From Heterotrichella gracilis (lineage: Eukaryota; Sar; Xanthophyceae; Tribonematales; Xanthonemataceae): a stretch of 64,000 bases of DNA. Under the pieces are notes generated by a model that saw nothing but the letters and a program-made list of their open reading frames with translations, was not told where the DNA came from and did not search any database. The stretch spans positions 543,957 through 607,956 of the forward strand of contig JAULBX010026940.1 in the NCBI GenBank assembly GCA_032358255.1, written 5' to 3'. A program made the position numbers and the translations under genes. The first letter of the stretch is position 1. Every line of letters starts with the position of its first letter. This document shows, one piece after another, positions 8,438 through 17,911 of the stretch.

Positions 8438-8728
8438 CTATTTGAAAGTACATTTCTCTTCAGTTACAGTAGTGCTGGTGTAACCAGTACCTGTTGAAGT
8501 AGAAGTTGTAGTTTTCTCATGGCAATCCCAAGCGTTTCTTGCGAAACCTTTTTTCTGTTTAGAGGCAGTCCAAACGTCAGTATCTGTGCTAGTTGTAACG
8601 ATAGCTGAACCAGAAGTTGGAGTAACTGTATTTGTAGTTGTATTGTTGCAAGTACAAGTGTGATCTTTTCTGCATGAAGCGCTAGTAACTGCTACAGCTA
8701 CTACTGCTAATAAAATTAGTTTTTTCAT
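8438..8728 (-). CDS. Small Cys-patterned lipoprotein, paralogue 2
   Basis: The product has 96 residues. The signal peptide MKKLILLAVVAVAVTSASC ends in a lipobox-like SASC, followed by RKDHTCTC, a Thr/Ser-rich stretch, a middle Cys (AWDCHEK) and the terminal EKCTFK. It lies 11 bp after paralogue 1 in the same operon and is followed directly by a strong terminator. It belongs to the same unrecognised family as its neighbours, with the same order of cysteines. Confidence 0.8.
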   Translation of the reverse strand: MKKLILLAVVAVAVTSASCRKDHTCTCNNTTTNTVTPTSGSAIVTTSTDTDVWTASKQKKGFARNAWDCHEKTTTSTSTGTGYTSTTVTEEKCTFK

Positions 8729-8739
8729 TTTCTTAATAA

Positions 8740-8985
8740 TTATTTTATTTTACAATCTGTAATGAATGAAGAGCTACCTGCAGTGTTTGTACTAACATGA
8801 GATGTTTTTGTACATACAGTTTTAGCATCTCCTTTAGAGATCTTTGCGTATTTTACAGTATACGTACCAGTTCCAGTTGTGCTTCCGCTTGTAGAAGTAG
8901 TAGTACACTCACATTCGCGTTCTTTTTTACAAGACGCTAAGCTAATTGCAACAACTGCAATTGCTAGTAAAGTAATTTTTTTCAT
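8740..8985 (-). CDS. Small Cys-patterned lipoprotein, paralogue 1
   Basis: The product has 81 residues. The lipobox LASC is followed by KKERECEC, then a Ser/Thr/Gly-rich stretch, a middle Cys (KTVCTK) and the terminal TDCKIK. It is the first gene of a four-paralogue cluster that shares C-(K/R)-K-x-(R/H)-(E/T)-C-x-C near the lipid anchor and C-(K/T)-x-K at the end. It should be a surface or periplasmic lipoprotein. Function is unknown. An inverted repeat about 76 bp upstream may control the cluster. Confidence 0.8.
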   Translation of the reverse strand: MKKITLLAIAVVAISLASCKKERECECTTTSTSGSTTGTGTYTVKYAKISKGDAKTVCTKTSHVSTNTAGSSSFITDCKIK

Positions 8986-9060
8986 TTTTGAGTTTTTTAA
9001 AGTTTAAGCGAAATAACATATAAATAACCACATGGCCAAACTTTTTAATAATAATGTGGG

Positions 9061-9076
9061 TACCCATAACTGGGTA
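9061..9076. promoter_or_regulatory. Inverted repeat upstream of the lipoprotein cluster
   Basis: TACCCA-TAAC-TGGGTA is a perfect 6-bp-arm inverted repeat located 76 bp before the start of lipoprotein paralogue 1. A partly similar CTGAGTATT lies 20 bp on (9090-9098). It has no U-tract, so an operator is more likely than a terminator. This is inference only. Confidence 0.4.
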
Positions 9077-9128
9077 TTTCTACAAAAAGCTGAGTATTAA
9101 TTGCAAAAAAGAGTTAAAATAGGGGTTT

Positions 9129-10574
9129 TTATGACTTCAACTCCAGCAAAACAACGTTTTCAACATGGGCAGTTTGAGGGAACATATCTACCGGCTGCAC
9201 CTTAATAATGTTATAATGGCCCTCCATTAACGCGAGGTCTCTGGCTTGTGTGCTTGGATTACAGCTTACATACACCACTTTTTTTGGCAAAACCTTTAAG
9301 ATCACATTAATTACTCCTTCAAACATGCCTGCTCTTGGCGGATCGGTAATAATAACATCGGGTTTACCATTTTTTAATATAAAATTATCGTTCAAAACGT
9401 CCTTCATATCGCCTGCAAAAAAGCTGGTATTCGTAATATTATTGGCTTTTGAGTTCTCAATAGCATCCTTAATAGCATCTTCAACATATTCAATACCAAC
9501 AACTTGCTTGGCGTTTTTAGCTATAAAATTGGCAATGGTGCCAGTTCCTGTATAAAGGTCGTAAACTACCTCATTTCCGTTTAAACCAGCAAAATCGCGG
9601 GTAATTTTATACAAATTATAGGCTTGTGGCGAATTGGTTTGGTAAAAAGATTTAGCGCTGATCTTAAATTTAAGGCCTTCCATCTCTTCTAAGATGTAAT
9701 CGCGACCATAATAGGTCTTAATATCCAAACCAAAAAAAGTATCATTTCCTTTATTATTGTGTGTGTATTGTAACGATGTTATTTGTGGAAATGTTATTTT
9801 TAAAAAATCAAGCAGCGCAAACACTTCTTTTTCCTGCCATTCAAAAACAGAAACAACAACCATAATTTCGCCAATACTTGTTGTGCGGATCAATAAGGTT
9901 CTCAATAAACCCACTTTATCTCTTATTCCAAAAAAAGAAAGATCGTTCTTTAAAGCGTATTCTTTTACTGCGTTGCGTATTGAATTACTTGGCTCTGCTT
10001 GTAAATAACAATTACTAATGTCTAATATCTTATCAAACAAACCTGCAATATGATAACCCAAACCATTTTTATTTTCAACCTCTTCTTTAGACGCAATTTG
10101 CTCGTTGGTTAACCATTTTTTGTTAGAGAAACCGAACTCTAATTTGTTGCGGTAATAATATTCATCGCCATTACCAAGTATAGGTGTAATTTCGGGAAAA
10201 GTTAATTTGCCAATGCGTGTAAAAGCATCGTAAACATATTTTTGTTTAAACTCCAGCTGACTTTTGTAAGAAAGATTTTGCCACTTACATCCACCGCAGG
10301 TTCCAAAATGTTCGCATTTAGGTGTTACTCTTAGCTCTGAGAATTTTATGATCTTATCTACTTTCCCCTCGGCAAGATTATTTTTTTTGCGATGCACCAT
10401 TACATCCACCACATCGCCGGGTACCGCACCATCAATAAAAACCACCATGCCATCGTGTTTTGCAATAGCTTTGCCTTCGGTACTGGTGTCAATTACTTCA
10501 AGGTTCTCTAATATAAAATTCTTTTTGATCTTGCTCATAGCGGGCTGTAAAAGTAGTAATTTTCTGCTCATCAC
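9129..10574 (-). CDS. rlmD: 23S rRNA (uracil-5-)-methyltransferase, RlmD/TrmA family
   Basis: The enzyme uses SAM to methylate C5 of a uridine in 23S rRNA. An N-terminal TRAM domain (about 15-75) precedes cysteines CEHFGTCGGC and a later DISNC, which together are placed to bind a [4Fe-4S] cluster as in E. coli RlmD. The Rossmann methyltransferase core shows DLYTGTGT and DPPRAG, and the catalytic Cys lies in VSCNPSTQARDL. The annotated start gives 481 residues, but ATG at 10538 (MSKIKKNF) fits the family better. It is divergent from truA. The exact target uridine cannot be assigned from sequence. Confidence 0.9.
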   Translation of the reverse strand: MMSRKLLLLQPAMSKIKKNFILENLEVIDTSTEGKAIAKHDGMVVFIDGAVPGDVVDVMVHRKKNNLAEGKVDKIIKFSELRVTPKCEHFGTCGGCKWQNLSYKSQLEFKQKYVYDAFTRIGKLTFPEITPILGNGDEYYYRNKLEFGFSNKKWLTNEQIASKEEVENKNGLGYHIAGLFDKILDISNCYLQAEPSNSIRNAVKEYALKNDLSFFGIRDKVGLLRTLLIRTTSIGEIMVVVSVFEWQEKEVFALLDFLKITFPQITSLQYTHNNKGNDTFFGLDIKTYYGRDYILEEMEGLKFKISAKSFYQTNSPQAYNLYKITRDFAGLNGNEVVYDLYTGTGTIANFIAKNAKQVVGIEYVEDAIKDAIENSKANNITNTSFFAGDMKDVLNDNFILKNGKPDVIITDPPRAGMFEGVINVILKVLPKKVVYVSCNPSTQARDLALMEGHYNIIKVQPVDMFPQTAHVENVVLLELKS

Positions 10575-10614
10575 AACTTAAGTAAAGACTTTTAGTTAAT
10601 TGTAAATTATAGCG

Positions 10615-10622
10615 TAATTTTG
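10615..10622 (+). promoter_or_regulatory. -7 element of truA
   Basis: TAATTTTG matches TAnnTTTG and ends 4 bp before the truA ATG, implying a very short leader or leaderless mRNA, which would need transcript data to confirm. Confidence 0.45.
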
Positions 10623-10626
10623 CAAA

Positions 10627-11391
10627 ATGGCCCGGTACTTTTTAACGCTTTCTTATAATGGTACCAACTTTAACGGTTGGCAAATTCAGGACAATACCGC
10701 TAATACCGTACAACAGGTATTAGAAGAAAAAGTGTCGATGATCTTAAAAGAGAAAATTGAATTTTCGGGTTGCGGAAGAACCGACACGGGTGTGAATGCA
10801 AAAAATTACATTGCACATTTTGAAAGTAATTGTAAAGATCTGATCGCAAATAAGGAACACTGGATCTATAAATTCAATACGGTATTGCCCATTGAAATTG
10901 CTGTACAGGATATACGCGCTGTTTTGCCTGAAGCGCATGCAAGGCACAGTGCCAGATCGCGTACCTACCATTATTTTATACATCAAAAGAAAAATCCGTT
11001 CATTGATAATTTTAGTTTGTATGTGTATGGCGATCTTGATCTTGAATTAATGAACAAAGCAGCAGAAATGCTTTTAGAGCATACAGACTTTACGAGCTTC
11101 AGCAAATTACACACGCAAAATAAAACCAATAACTGTGTTATAACAAAAGCCATCTGGCAAAAAACCGGTGATGGCCAATGGCGTTTTACAATTAGCGCCG
11201 ATCGCTTTTTGCGTGGTATGGTAAGAGCCATCGTGGGTACTTTATTATTGGTGGGAAAAAATAAAATATCATTAAGCGATTTTAAAAAAATAATTGAAGC
11301 TAAAGATCGTAATGCTGCAGGTGCTAATGTGGCGCCCAATGCACTGTTTTTAGTCGGCATACACTACCCAAAAGAAATTTTTATTGACTAA
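10627..11391 (+). CDS. truA: tRNA pseudouridine(38-40) synthase
   Basis: TruA isomerises uridines 38-40 in the tRNA anticodon stem-loop. The 254 residues match the family length. The catalytic Asp is D53 in GCGRTDTGVNA. The conserved Tyr/Arg region appears as ARSRTYHYFI, and the C-terminal half has FLRGMVRAIVGTLLLVG. The gene overlaps the following ABC transporter by 8 bp, so the genes 10627-13811 probably form an operon. Confidence 0.97.
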   Translation: MARYFLTLSYNGTNFNGWQIQDNTANTVQQVLEEKVSMILKEKIEFSGCGRTDTGVNAKNYIAHFESNCKDLIANKEHWIYKFNTVLPIEIAVQDIRAVLPEAHARHSARSRTYHYFIHQKKNPFIDNFSLYVYGDLDLELMNKAAEMLLEHTDFTSFSKLHTQNKTNNCVITKAIWQKTGDGQWRFTISADRFLRGMVRAIVGTLLLVGKNKISLSDFKKIIEAKDRNAAGANVAPNALFLVGIHYPKEIFID

Positions 11392-13141
11392 AGAAAAAAA
11401 TAAAGGATTGAATATTGGGCTTCTTAAACGCATTTTAAGTTACACAAAACCCTACAACAAACTTTTTTATGGGGCTGTCTGCTTTACTTTAATGCTTTCG
11501 GGTCTTGCTATTGTTCGTCCGCTTTTAATAAGCGAAGCGTTAAACGAACACGTAACAAAAGGAAAAGATCTTGATGGCTTAAATTTTATTTGCTTGCTCA
11601 TTCTTACTTTATTATTTGTTGAAGCGATTTTGCAAATAATAAATTTACGCATCACAAATTTACTTGGACAAAACATAGTAAAAGATCTTCGTAACCAGGT
11701 TTACAAACACATTATTCATTTAAAGAACTCTTATTTTGATACCACACCTGTTGGCACTTTGGTTACACGCGCCATTTCTGATATTGAAAGTTTGAGCGAT
11801 GTTTTTGCCCAAGGCTTTATAGTTATTGCCGGCGATATAGTTATGCTCATTATTTTTATTTGTGTAATGTTTGCCAAGAACTGGGTTTTGGCTTTACTTG
11901 CCCTGAGCACCATTCCATTATTATTTGTGGCAACCGCTTTATTTAAACGTGGTGTAAAAAAAACATTTACCATGGTGCGAAACGCGGTATCTGCATTAAA
12001 CACTTTTACGCAGGAACACATTACCGGCATGCGCCTGGTGCAATTATTTAATAGAGAAGAAGAGGAGTTTGATAAATTTAAAGAAATAAATAAACAGCAT
12101 CGCGTTGCTAACATAAAATCTATTTTTTACTATTCTGTATTTTTTCCAATTGTCGAGATCCTATCATCTGTTGCCATTGCTTTAATTATTTGGTTTGTTG
12201 GCGTAAAAGGTAACGCTTATAATTTTGGTCTGGGCGACATTACCTTTTTTATCATGATGATAAATATGCTTTTCAGACCAATTAGAATGCTGGCTGATCG
12301 CTTGAATACTCTGCAAATGGGAGTTGTATCGGCAGAACGTGTTTTTAAAGTATTAGATACAGATGAAAAAATTGATAATAACGGCACTATAAAATTTGAA
12401 AGTGTAAAACAAAATATTGAATTTAAAAATGTTTGGTTTGCATATAAGGATGAGCATTTTGTTTTAAAAGACATTTCCTTTTCTATAAAGGCGGGACAAA
12501 CAGTTGCGCTTGTTGGCGCTACCGGCGCAGGAAAATCAACCATTATTAATTTATTAAGCCGCTTTTATGAGTTGAATAAAGGTGAGATTTTGGTTGACGG
12601 AATTGATATTCGCAAAATAGATCTTTCTACCCTAAGAAAAAATACGGGTGTTGTTTTGCAGGATGTTTACATGTTTAACGATACGTTATTGAACAACATT
12701 ACTTTAAATAATCCCGACATAAAATTTGAAGATGTTGTAGCGGCCACAAAACAAATTGGTTTGTACGAATACGTAATGTCGCTGCCGGATGGTTTCGATT
12801 ATAAAGTTACCGAACGTGGCCAAGGCTTATCAGCAGGGCAACGCCAGCTGGTAGCGTTTATCCGTGCTTTTGTTTATCAACCAAGTATTTTTATTTTAGA
12901 TGAAGCAACGGCCACTATTGATACGCAAACAGAACAGCTGATACAAAAAGCGGCAGAAAAAATTTCGGAAGGCAGGACATCAATTATTATTGCGCACCGT
13001 TTATCAACCATAAAACATGTAGATAAAATTTTTGTGTTCGATCACGGAAAAATTATTGAGGAGGGAAGTGTGCAAGAATTGCTAAGCAGCGATTCGAAGT
13101 TTAAAAAATTATACGAATTAAATAATGCAGTAGAAATTTAA
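11384..13141 (+). CDS. ABC exporter, fused permease-ATPase (MsbA/MdlB type)
   Basis: The product is a 585-residue half-transporter. Six membrane helices lie at about 20-310. The nucleotide-binding domain has Walker A GATGAGKST (about 378), signature LSAGQRQL, Walker B IFILDEATATID and a switch His in IIAHRLST. Homologues flip lipids or export drugs and peptides, and the substrate cannot be told. The start is TTG at 11384, overlapping truA by 8 bp. No ATG lies upstream of the first helix, so coupled translation is likely. LSAGQ instead of LSGGQ is a common variant. Confidence 0.92.
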   Translation: MTKEKNKGLNIGLLKRILSYTKPYNKLFYGAVCFTLMLSGLAIVRPLLISEALNEHVTKGKDLDGLNFICLLILTLLFVEAILQIINLRITNLLGQNIVKDLRNQVYKHIIHLKNSYFDTTPVGTLVTRAISDIESLSDVFAQGFIVIAGDIVMLIIFICVMFAKNWVLALLALSTIPLLFVATALFKRGVKKTFTMVRNAVSALNTFTQEHITGMRLVQLFNREEEEFDKFKEINKQHRVANIKSIFYYSVFFPIVEILSSVAIALIIWFVGVKGNAYNFGLGDITFFIMMINMLFRPIRMLADRLNTLQMGVVSAERVFKVLDTDEKIDNNGTIKFESVKQNIEFKNVWFAYKDEHFVLKDISFSIKAGQTVALVGATGAGKSTIINLLSRFYELNKGEILVDGIDIRKIDLSTLRKNTGVVLQDVYMFNDTLLNNITLNNPDIKFEDVVAATKQIGLYEYVMSLPDGFDYKVTERGQGLSAGQRQLVAFIRAFVYQPSIFILDEATATIDTQTEQLIQKAAEKISEGRTSIIIAHRLSTIKHVDKIFVFDHGKIIEEGSVQELLSSDSKFKKLYELNNAVEI

Positions 13142-13142
13142 T

Positions 13143-13811
13143 ATGCCTACCAAACTAGAAAAATTTGCAGAGTTCGAATCGTTTACTAATTGCGTTACTC
13201 TTTTTTGGGAGAACCTTAGCAAGGGTTTTGCCTTAAAAGGAAAATGGCATAATGAACATTTTAAGAATCAAAAACCAATTGTGCTGGAGTTGGGCTGTGG
13301 CAAAGGCGAATACACCATTGGCCTTGCGCAAAAACATCCTGAAAAGAATTTTATTGGCGTGGATATAAAAGGCAATCGTATTTGGACGGGCGCTAAACAA
13401 GCCATAGAAAATAAGATGGAGAATGTGGCTTTTGTGAGGACGAAAATTGATTTTATTGATTATTGTTTTGATACGAACGAAGTAGATGAGATCTGGATAA
13501 CCTTTCCCGATCCGCAGCCACAAAGCCCACGCGCAAAGCAACGTTTAACGCATAAATTATTTTTAGATCGCTATAGAAAATTCCTGAAAAAAGGCGGCAT
13601 TGTGCATTTAAAAACAGACAGTACCAGTCTTTACGAATTTACGTTAGAAGTAATTGCCGAAAATAATTTGCCAATTATCTGGCATACGAAAGATCTTTAC
13701 AAAAATTGTCCTGCAGACAGACAAGAGCTCATAAACATTAAGACCCATTATGAAACCTTGTTCACCGAAAAAGGCGAAGACATTAAATACATTTGTTTTA
13801 AGCTGGATTAA
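13143..13811 (+). CDS. trmB: tRNA (guanine-N7-)-methyltransferase
   Basis: TrmB makes m7G46 in the tRNA variable loop using SAM. The 222 residues contain the SAM motif LELGCGKGEYTIGLA, the acidic strand end GVDIKGNR and the signature TFPDPQPQSPRAKQRLT. A LHLKTD-type motif appears as VHLKTDSTSLYEF. It starts one base after the ABC exporter stop and closes the tRNA/rRNA modification operon. Confidence 0.96.
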   Translation: MPTKLEKFAEFESFTNCVTLFWENLSKGFALKGKWHNEHFKNQKPIVLELGCGKGEYTIGLAQKHPEKNFIGVDIKGNRIWTGAKQAIENKMENVAFVRTKIDFIDYCFDTNEVDEIWITFPDPQPQSPRAKQRLTHKLFLDRYRKFLKKGGIVHLKTDSTSLYEFTLEVIAENNLPIIWHTKDLYKNCPADRQELINIKTHYETLFTEKGEDIKYICFKLD

Positions 13812-13930
13812 GGTGTTTTGTATCTGTACATCAGTATCTTGGCTTTTATAGGGCGTATAAATAAGCTCATCTAATTTTACTTTTTAGTTCTAAAAATAAA
13901 GCGTAATTTAAATCCCTCGTAAAGCTATCT

Positions 13931-15766
13931 ATGGAAAAGCAGCCCTTGTTGGAAGTTAAGAACTTGGTTACTCAATTTAAGACCGACGACGAATTTATTA
14001 AAGCCGTTAACGATATTTCGTTCACGCTACATAAAGGCGAAACAATTGGTATTGTTGGCGAGAGTGGATCTGGTAAATCTGTTACATCGCTTTCCATCAT
14101 GCAGCTTATTCCAAACCCTCCCGGCAAGATCACGCATGGAGAAATAATTTACCATACAAAAGATAACAAAATAGTTGATCTTGTTAAGACCAAGAACGAT
14201 GAAATGCGTCATTATCGTGGTAACGAGATAGCGATGATCTTCCAGGAACCCATGACCTCTTTAAATCCCGTAATTACATGCGGTAACCAGGTAATGGAAG
14301 TTTTGTTATTGCATCAAAAAATAAGTAAGAGCGAAGCGCGCGAAAAAACCATAAAATTATTTGAAGAAGTACAACTGCCAAATCCTACATTGATGCTGGA
14401 CAGATATCCGCATCAATTATCGGGTGGGCAAAAACAAAGGGTAATGATAGCCATGGCAATGAGCTGTAACCCAAATATCTTAATTGCCGATGAGCCTACA
14501 ACCGCTTTGGATGTAACTGTTCAAAAAACTATTCTGGAGTTAATGAAAAAACTTCAGAAGGAACATAACATGGGTATTTTATTTATTACTCATGACCTTG
14601 GTGTTATTGCAGAATTGGCCGATAAAGTTGTAGTAATGTACAAAGGCAAAGTAGTAGAGCAGGGGCCGGTTCTTGAAATTTTTTCTAACCCAAAACACCC
14701 CTATACAAAAAGTTTATTAGCCTGCCGTCCACCATTAGACAAGCGTTTAAAACGTTTACCCGTTGTAAGCGATTTTATGATGCGCGGCGATGATGGTGAA
14801 ATTATTGAGCTAAATAAAAAGGTAACCGATGCTATTAATTCAGTTACAATTAGTCCTGAAGAACGCAAAAAAAATCATATAGAATTATATCAACGCGATA
14901 AGATCCTCGAATTAAAGAACGTTAAAACATGGTTTCCGTCACAGAAAACGTTGTTTGGAAAAGTGTTGACATATACAAAAGCAGTTGATGACGTTAGCTT
15001 TGATGTTTACGAGGGAGAAACACTGGGGCTTGTTGGAGAAAGTGGTTGCGGTAAAACAACATTAGGCCGTACTATTTTAAAATTGACAGAGGCCATGGAT
15101 GGCCAGATCTTTTATAAGCGTCAGGAATTGTTGCGCATGAAAGAATCAGATTTCAGGCATCACCGAAAGGATATGCAAATTATTTTTCAGGATCCTTATT
15201 CATCTTTAAATCCACGGATCACCGTTGGTGATGCGATCATGGAACCGATGAAATTCCATAATATTTTACCTACCAGTAAACAACGTCGCGAAAGAGTTTA
15301 TGAGTTGTTGAGAAAAGTTGGTTTGGATGAGAAATACTATTACCGTTATCCGCACGAGTTTAGTGGCGGGCAACGCCAGCGTATTTGTATTGCACGAGCC
15401 TTAGGATTAAATCCGAAGTTTATTATTTGTGATGAAAGCGTAAGTGCGCTAGACGTTAGTGTGCAGGCACAGGTTTTAAATTTATTGAACGAATTAAAAG
15501 AAGAATTTAAATTCACCTATATTTTTATTAGCCACGATCTTAGCGTGGTTAAATTTATGAGTGATCGTATGGTTGTGATGCAGCAGGGTAGAGTAGAAGA
15601 GATGGGCGATCCAGATGAGATCTATGTTAACCCTAAAAGCGAATACACACGTAAACTAATAGACTCAATTCCAAAAGGAAATATAGAGAACATTAAAGCA
15701 GCTATCGCCAGTAAAGAGAATCAACCTTTTTCTGACTGGATGAGTAATGTCTCAACCAAAGAATAA
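13931..15766 (+). CDS. Peptide/nickel-type ABC importer, double ATPase subunit
   Basis: Two complete ATPase domains of the oligopeptide (DppD-DppF/GsiA) type are fused in 611 residues. Domain 1 has GESGSGKS (about 44), LSGGQKQR and ILIADEPTTALD, plus the family tail KHPYTKSLLACRPP. Domain 2 has GESGCGKT (about 369), FSGGQRQR and FIICDESVSALD. It should energise uptake of peptides or similar solutes. No permease genes are adjacent. The only matching binding protein in the window is the lipoprotein gene at 57853, 42 kb away. It is followed after 2 bp by a DedA gene. Confidence 0.92.
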   Translation: MEKQPLLEVKNLVTQFKTDDEFIKAVNDISFTLHKGETIGIVGESGSGKSVTSLSIMQLIPNPPGKITHGEIIYHTKDNKIVDLVKTKNDEMRHYRGNEIAMIFQEPMTSLNPVITCGNQVMEVLLLHQKISKSEAREKTIKLFEEVQLPNPTLMLDRYPHQLSGGQKQRVMIAMAMSCNPNILIADEPTTALDVTVQKTILELMKKLQKEHNMGILFITHDLGVIAELADKVVVMYKGKVVEQGPVLEIFSNPKHPYTKSLLACRPPLDKRLKRLPVVSDFMMRGDDGEIIELNKKVTDAINSVTISPEERKKNHIELYQRDKILELKNVKTWFPSQKTLFGKVLTYTKAVDDVSFDVYEGETLGLVGESGCGKTTLGRTILKLTEAMDGQIFYKRQELLRMKESDFRHHRKDMQIIFQDPYSSLNPRITVGDAIMEPMKFHNILPTSKQRRERVYELLRKVGLDEKYYYRYPHEFSGGQRQRICIARALGLNPKFIICDESVSALDVSVQAQVLNLLNELKEEFKFTYIFISHDLSVVKFMSDRMVVMQQGRVEEMGDPDEIYVNPKSEYTRKLIDSIPKGNIENIKAAIASKENQPFSDWMSNVSTKE

Positions 15767-15768
15767 CC

Positions 15769-16395
15769 ATGTGGGATTTCTTAAAACAGTTAACTAACCC
15801 AAACAGCATTATAGAGTATGGGGGTTTATGGTTATTGCTTTTTGTGATCTTTGCCGAAACCGGCTTATTAGTTGGCTTTTTTTTACCAGGTGATAATTTA
15901 ATTTTTTTAGCAGGCATTTTGTGTAAAACACATCCTGACCTTATTCACGCAAATTATCTAACGTTGGCTTTATTAATGACGGTAGCCGCTGTTTTAGGTA
16001 ATGTTTTTGGTTATTGGTTTGGAAGAACGGCTGGCGAAAAATTATATGCGAAAAAAGAAAGTTGGTTCTTTAAAAAAAGACACATTGAGGTAACCAAAAC
16101 ATATTACGATAAATATGGTGGGAACATGACGCTTATTATTGCGCGATTTTTACCCGTTGTGCGCACCTTTGCGCCAATAATTGCAGGCGTAATAAAAGTT
16201 GATTTTTTTAAATTTATGCTGTTTAATATCATAGGCGCTGTTGCATGGATATTTGGTCTTAGCGGCACTGCCTATATTTTGGTCCAGATATTTCCGGGTA
16301 TAACAAATTACATGGGTTACATTTTTATTACGCTAATAATTATTACTGCAATTCCTATTCTAAGAATAATTTTAAGAAAAAAAGAAAAGGTTTAA
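15769..16395 (+). CDS. DedA family membrane protein
   Basis: The product has 208 residues with four to five hydrophobic segments. The family signature is present: an early acidic E/GxLVGFFLPGDNL region and RFLPVVRTFAPIIAGV near the middle. DedA proteins are implicated in recycling or flipping undecaprenyl phosphate and phospholipids and in membrane-potential homeostasis. This one begins 2 bp after the double ATPase and converges with the TolC-family gene, overlapping its 3' end by 4 bp. Confidence 0.92.
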   Translation: MWDFLKQLTNPNSIIEYGGLWLLLFVIFAETGLLVGFFLPGDNLIFLAGILCKTHPDLIHANYLTLALLMTVAAVLGNVFGYWFGRTAGEKLYAKKESWFFKKRHIEVTKTYYDKYGGNMTLIIARFLPVVRTFAPIIAGVIKVDFFKFMLFNIIGAVAWIFGLSGTAYILVQIFPGITNYMGYIFITLIIITAIPILRIILRKKEKV

Positions 16396-17801
16396 AAACC
16401 TAAGGGCTTGCCCTGGTAATAGTCTAATACCTTTAATTTAAAAACATAATCGTATTTAGCCTGGAGCAAATTACTTTCGGCTGCAAATAATCTATTTTTT
16501 GCAGTGCTAAAATCAAAAGCACTTATTACACCCGCATCAAATTTTTGTTGTGCGTATTTAAACGATTCATTCGCAGCTTCAACACTTGACTTTGAAGCCA
16601 TGTATTTATTTAAAGCCGCTTTTGCGCTAACATAAGCCTGCGAAATAGTTTTGTAAAGATTTTGTTTTGCAAGATCGAGTGTGAATTGTGCATTAAGCGC
16701 ATTTAGTTTTGCATTTTTAATAGCAGTTACACTTTGCCAGCCATTAAATAAAGGAATGTTTAACGTAAAGCCCAAACTTTTATTAACGTTATTATTGAAC
16801 TGATCAGAGAACGGCGTTTTGCGGGTCACTAATTCAGTTATTGGAGTATAAACGCTGTCACCTTTGTTAGTAATTCCACTTACCTGATAGCCCGTGTAAT
16901 TAACTCCCAAAATATCTTTTGCCAATCCAGAAGTACCAGTTCCCATACTGGCATTAAACGTAAGTGTTGGACTTAATCTCCCCTTGCTTGCAGCTAAATT
17001 TCTTTCGGCACTTAAAATAGAATATTCGCCACGTTTAATGCTTGGTTGATTTTTTAAACCTGACTCGTAAATAAATTGTATGTTATCTGCTAAAAGCGCC
17101 CCTTCTGTAATATCCAACACAGGCCTTACGATCGAGAAATTTGTAACTGAATCTAAATTCATTAGCTGCCTTAAATTTAAGTTAGAGATAGCAAGATTAT
17201 TTTCAGCGGTAATAAAATTTACCTGTTCGTTGGCTAACTGCGCCTTAATATCGTACTCAATACTTTTTGCAATAGCGCCGGCATTAACTAATTTTTGCGT
17301 GCGCTCTAATTGCTCTTTGGTTATATTAGTTTGGTTCTCTGAGATCTTTAAAAGCTCTTCAGCAAAAATAACCGAGATGTACGCATTGGCCACATTTAAA
17401 GAAAGATCGTTCTGTATCTGTTTGTAATTTTCAACGCTGCTTAAATAATTATATTCGTTTGCTTTAATATTGTTGTATTGGCTTAAACCACTCCACAACA
17501 CAACGCTGCTGGCAATGTAAAAATTTTGCGATAATACCTGCGTGTTCGCAAAGGTATTTGTAAACCTGTCAATGGTTTGCCCAAAATTGTAATTATGTTG
17601 TACGCCAGCATTTAAGGATGGTAATACAGATGCTTTACTCTGCGTAGTATTGTTCTTATTAATTTGTGAGTTTAAAGAAGCTTGCTTTAGAGTAATGTTG
17701 TGCTTTTCGGCATAAGCAATACACTGCTGAAGGTCCCAACCAGTTTGAGAGCTCAGAAATAATGACATTAAAAGCAAAGCGGTGATGAGTAAGTTTTTCA
17801 T
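16392..17801 (-). CDS. TolC-family outer-membrane efflux protein
   Basis: The product has 469 residues. A signal peptide (MKNLLITALLLMSLFLSSQ) is followed by long amphipathic helical segments with the duplicated TolC pattern: LQQCIAYAEKHNITLKQA at the start, FTLNIPLFNGWQ in the second half, and a C-terminal FDFSTAKNRLFAAESNLLQAKYDYVFK. It forms trimeric outer-membrane channels for type I secretion or tripartite efflux. The usual membrane-fusion and RND/ABC partners are not adjacent, so its pump is unknown. Confidence 0.92.
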   Translation of the reverse strand: MKNLLITALLLMSLFLSSQTGWDLQQCIAYAEKHNITLKQASLNSQINKNNTTQSKASVLPSLNAGVQHNYNFGQTIDRFTNTFANTQVLSQNFYIASSVVLWSGLSQYNNIKANEYNYLSSVENYKQIQNDLSLNVANAYISVIFAEELLKISENQTNITKEQLERTQKLVNAGAIAKSIEYDIKAQLANEQVNFITAENNLAISNLNLRQLMNLDSVTNFSIVRPVLDITEGALLADNIQFIYESGLKNQPSIKRGEYSILSAERNLAASKGRLSPTLTFNASMGTGTSGLAKDILGVNYTGYQVSGITNKGDSVYTPITELVTRKTPFSDQFNNNVNKSLGFTLNIPLFNGWQSVTAIKNAKLNALNAQFTLDLAKQNLYKTISQAYVSAKAALNKYMASKSSVEAANESFKYAQQKFDAGVISAFDFSTAKNRLFAAESNLLQAKYDYVFKLKVLDYYQGKPLGF

Positions 17802-17911
17802 GGGAAGGATTAAAACATAAAATTAAATAAATTATTGTGGTAAAAGACTTAAAAAACCAAAACTTACACTAACGGCAAATTTTAAGGTTTTGAGCAGAAA
17901 ATGAAGGAGCT

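Noticed and set aside
16392-17801. A complete efflux pump around the TolC-family gene
   Set aside because: No membrane-fusion or RND/ABC partner is adjacent. The neighbours are a DedA gene and a glycan operon.
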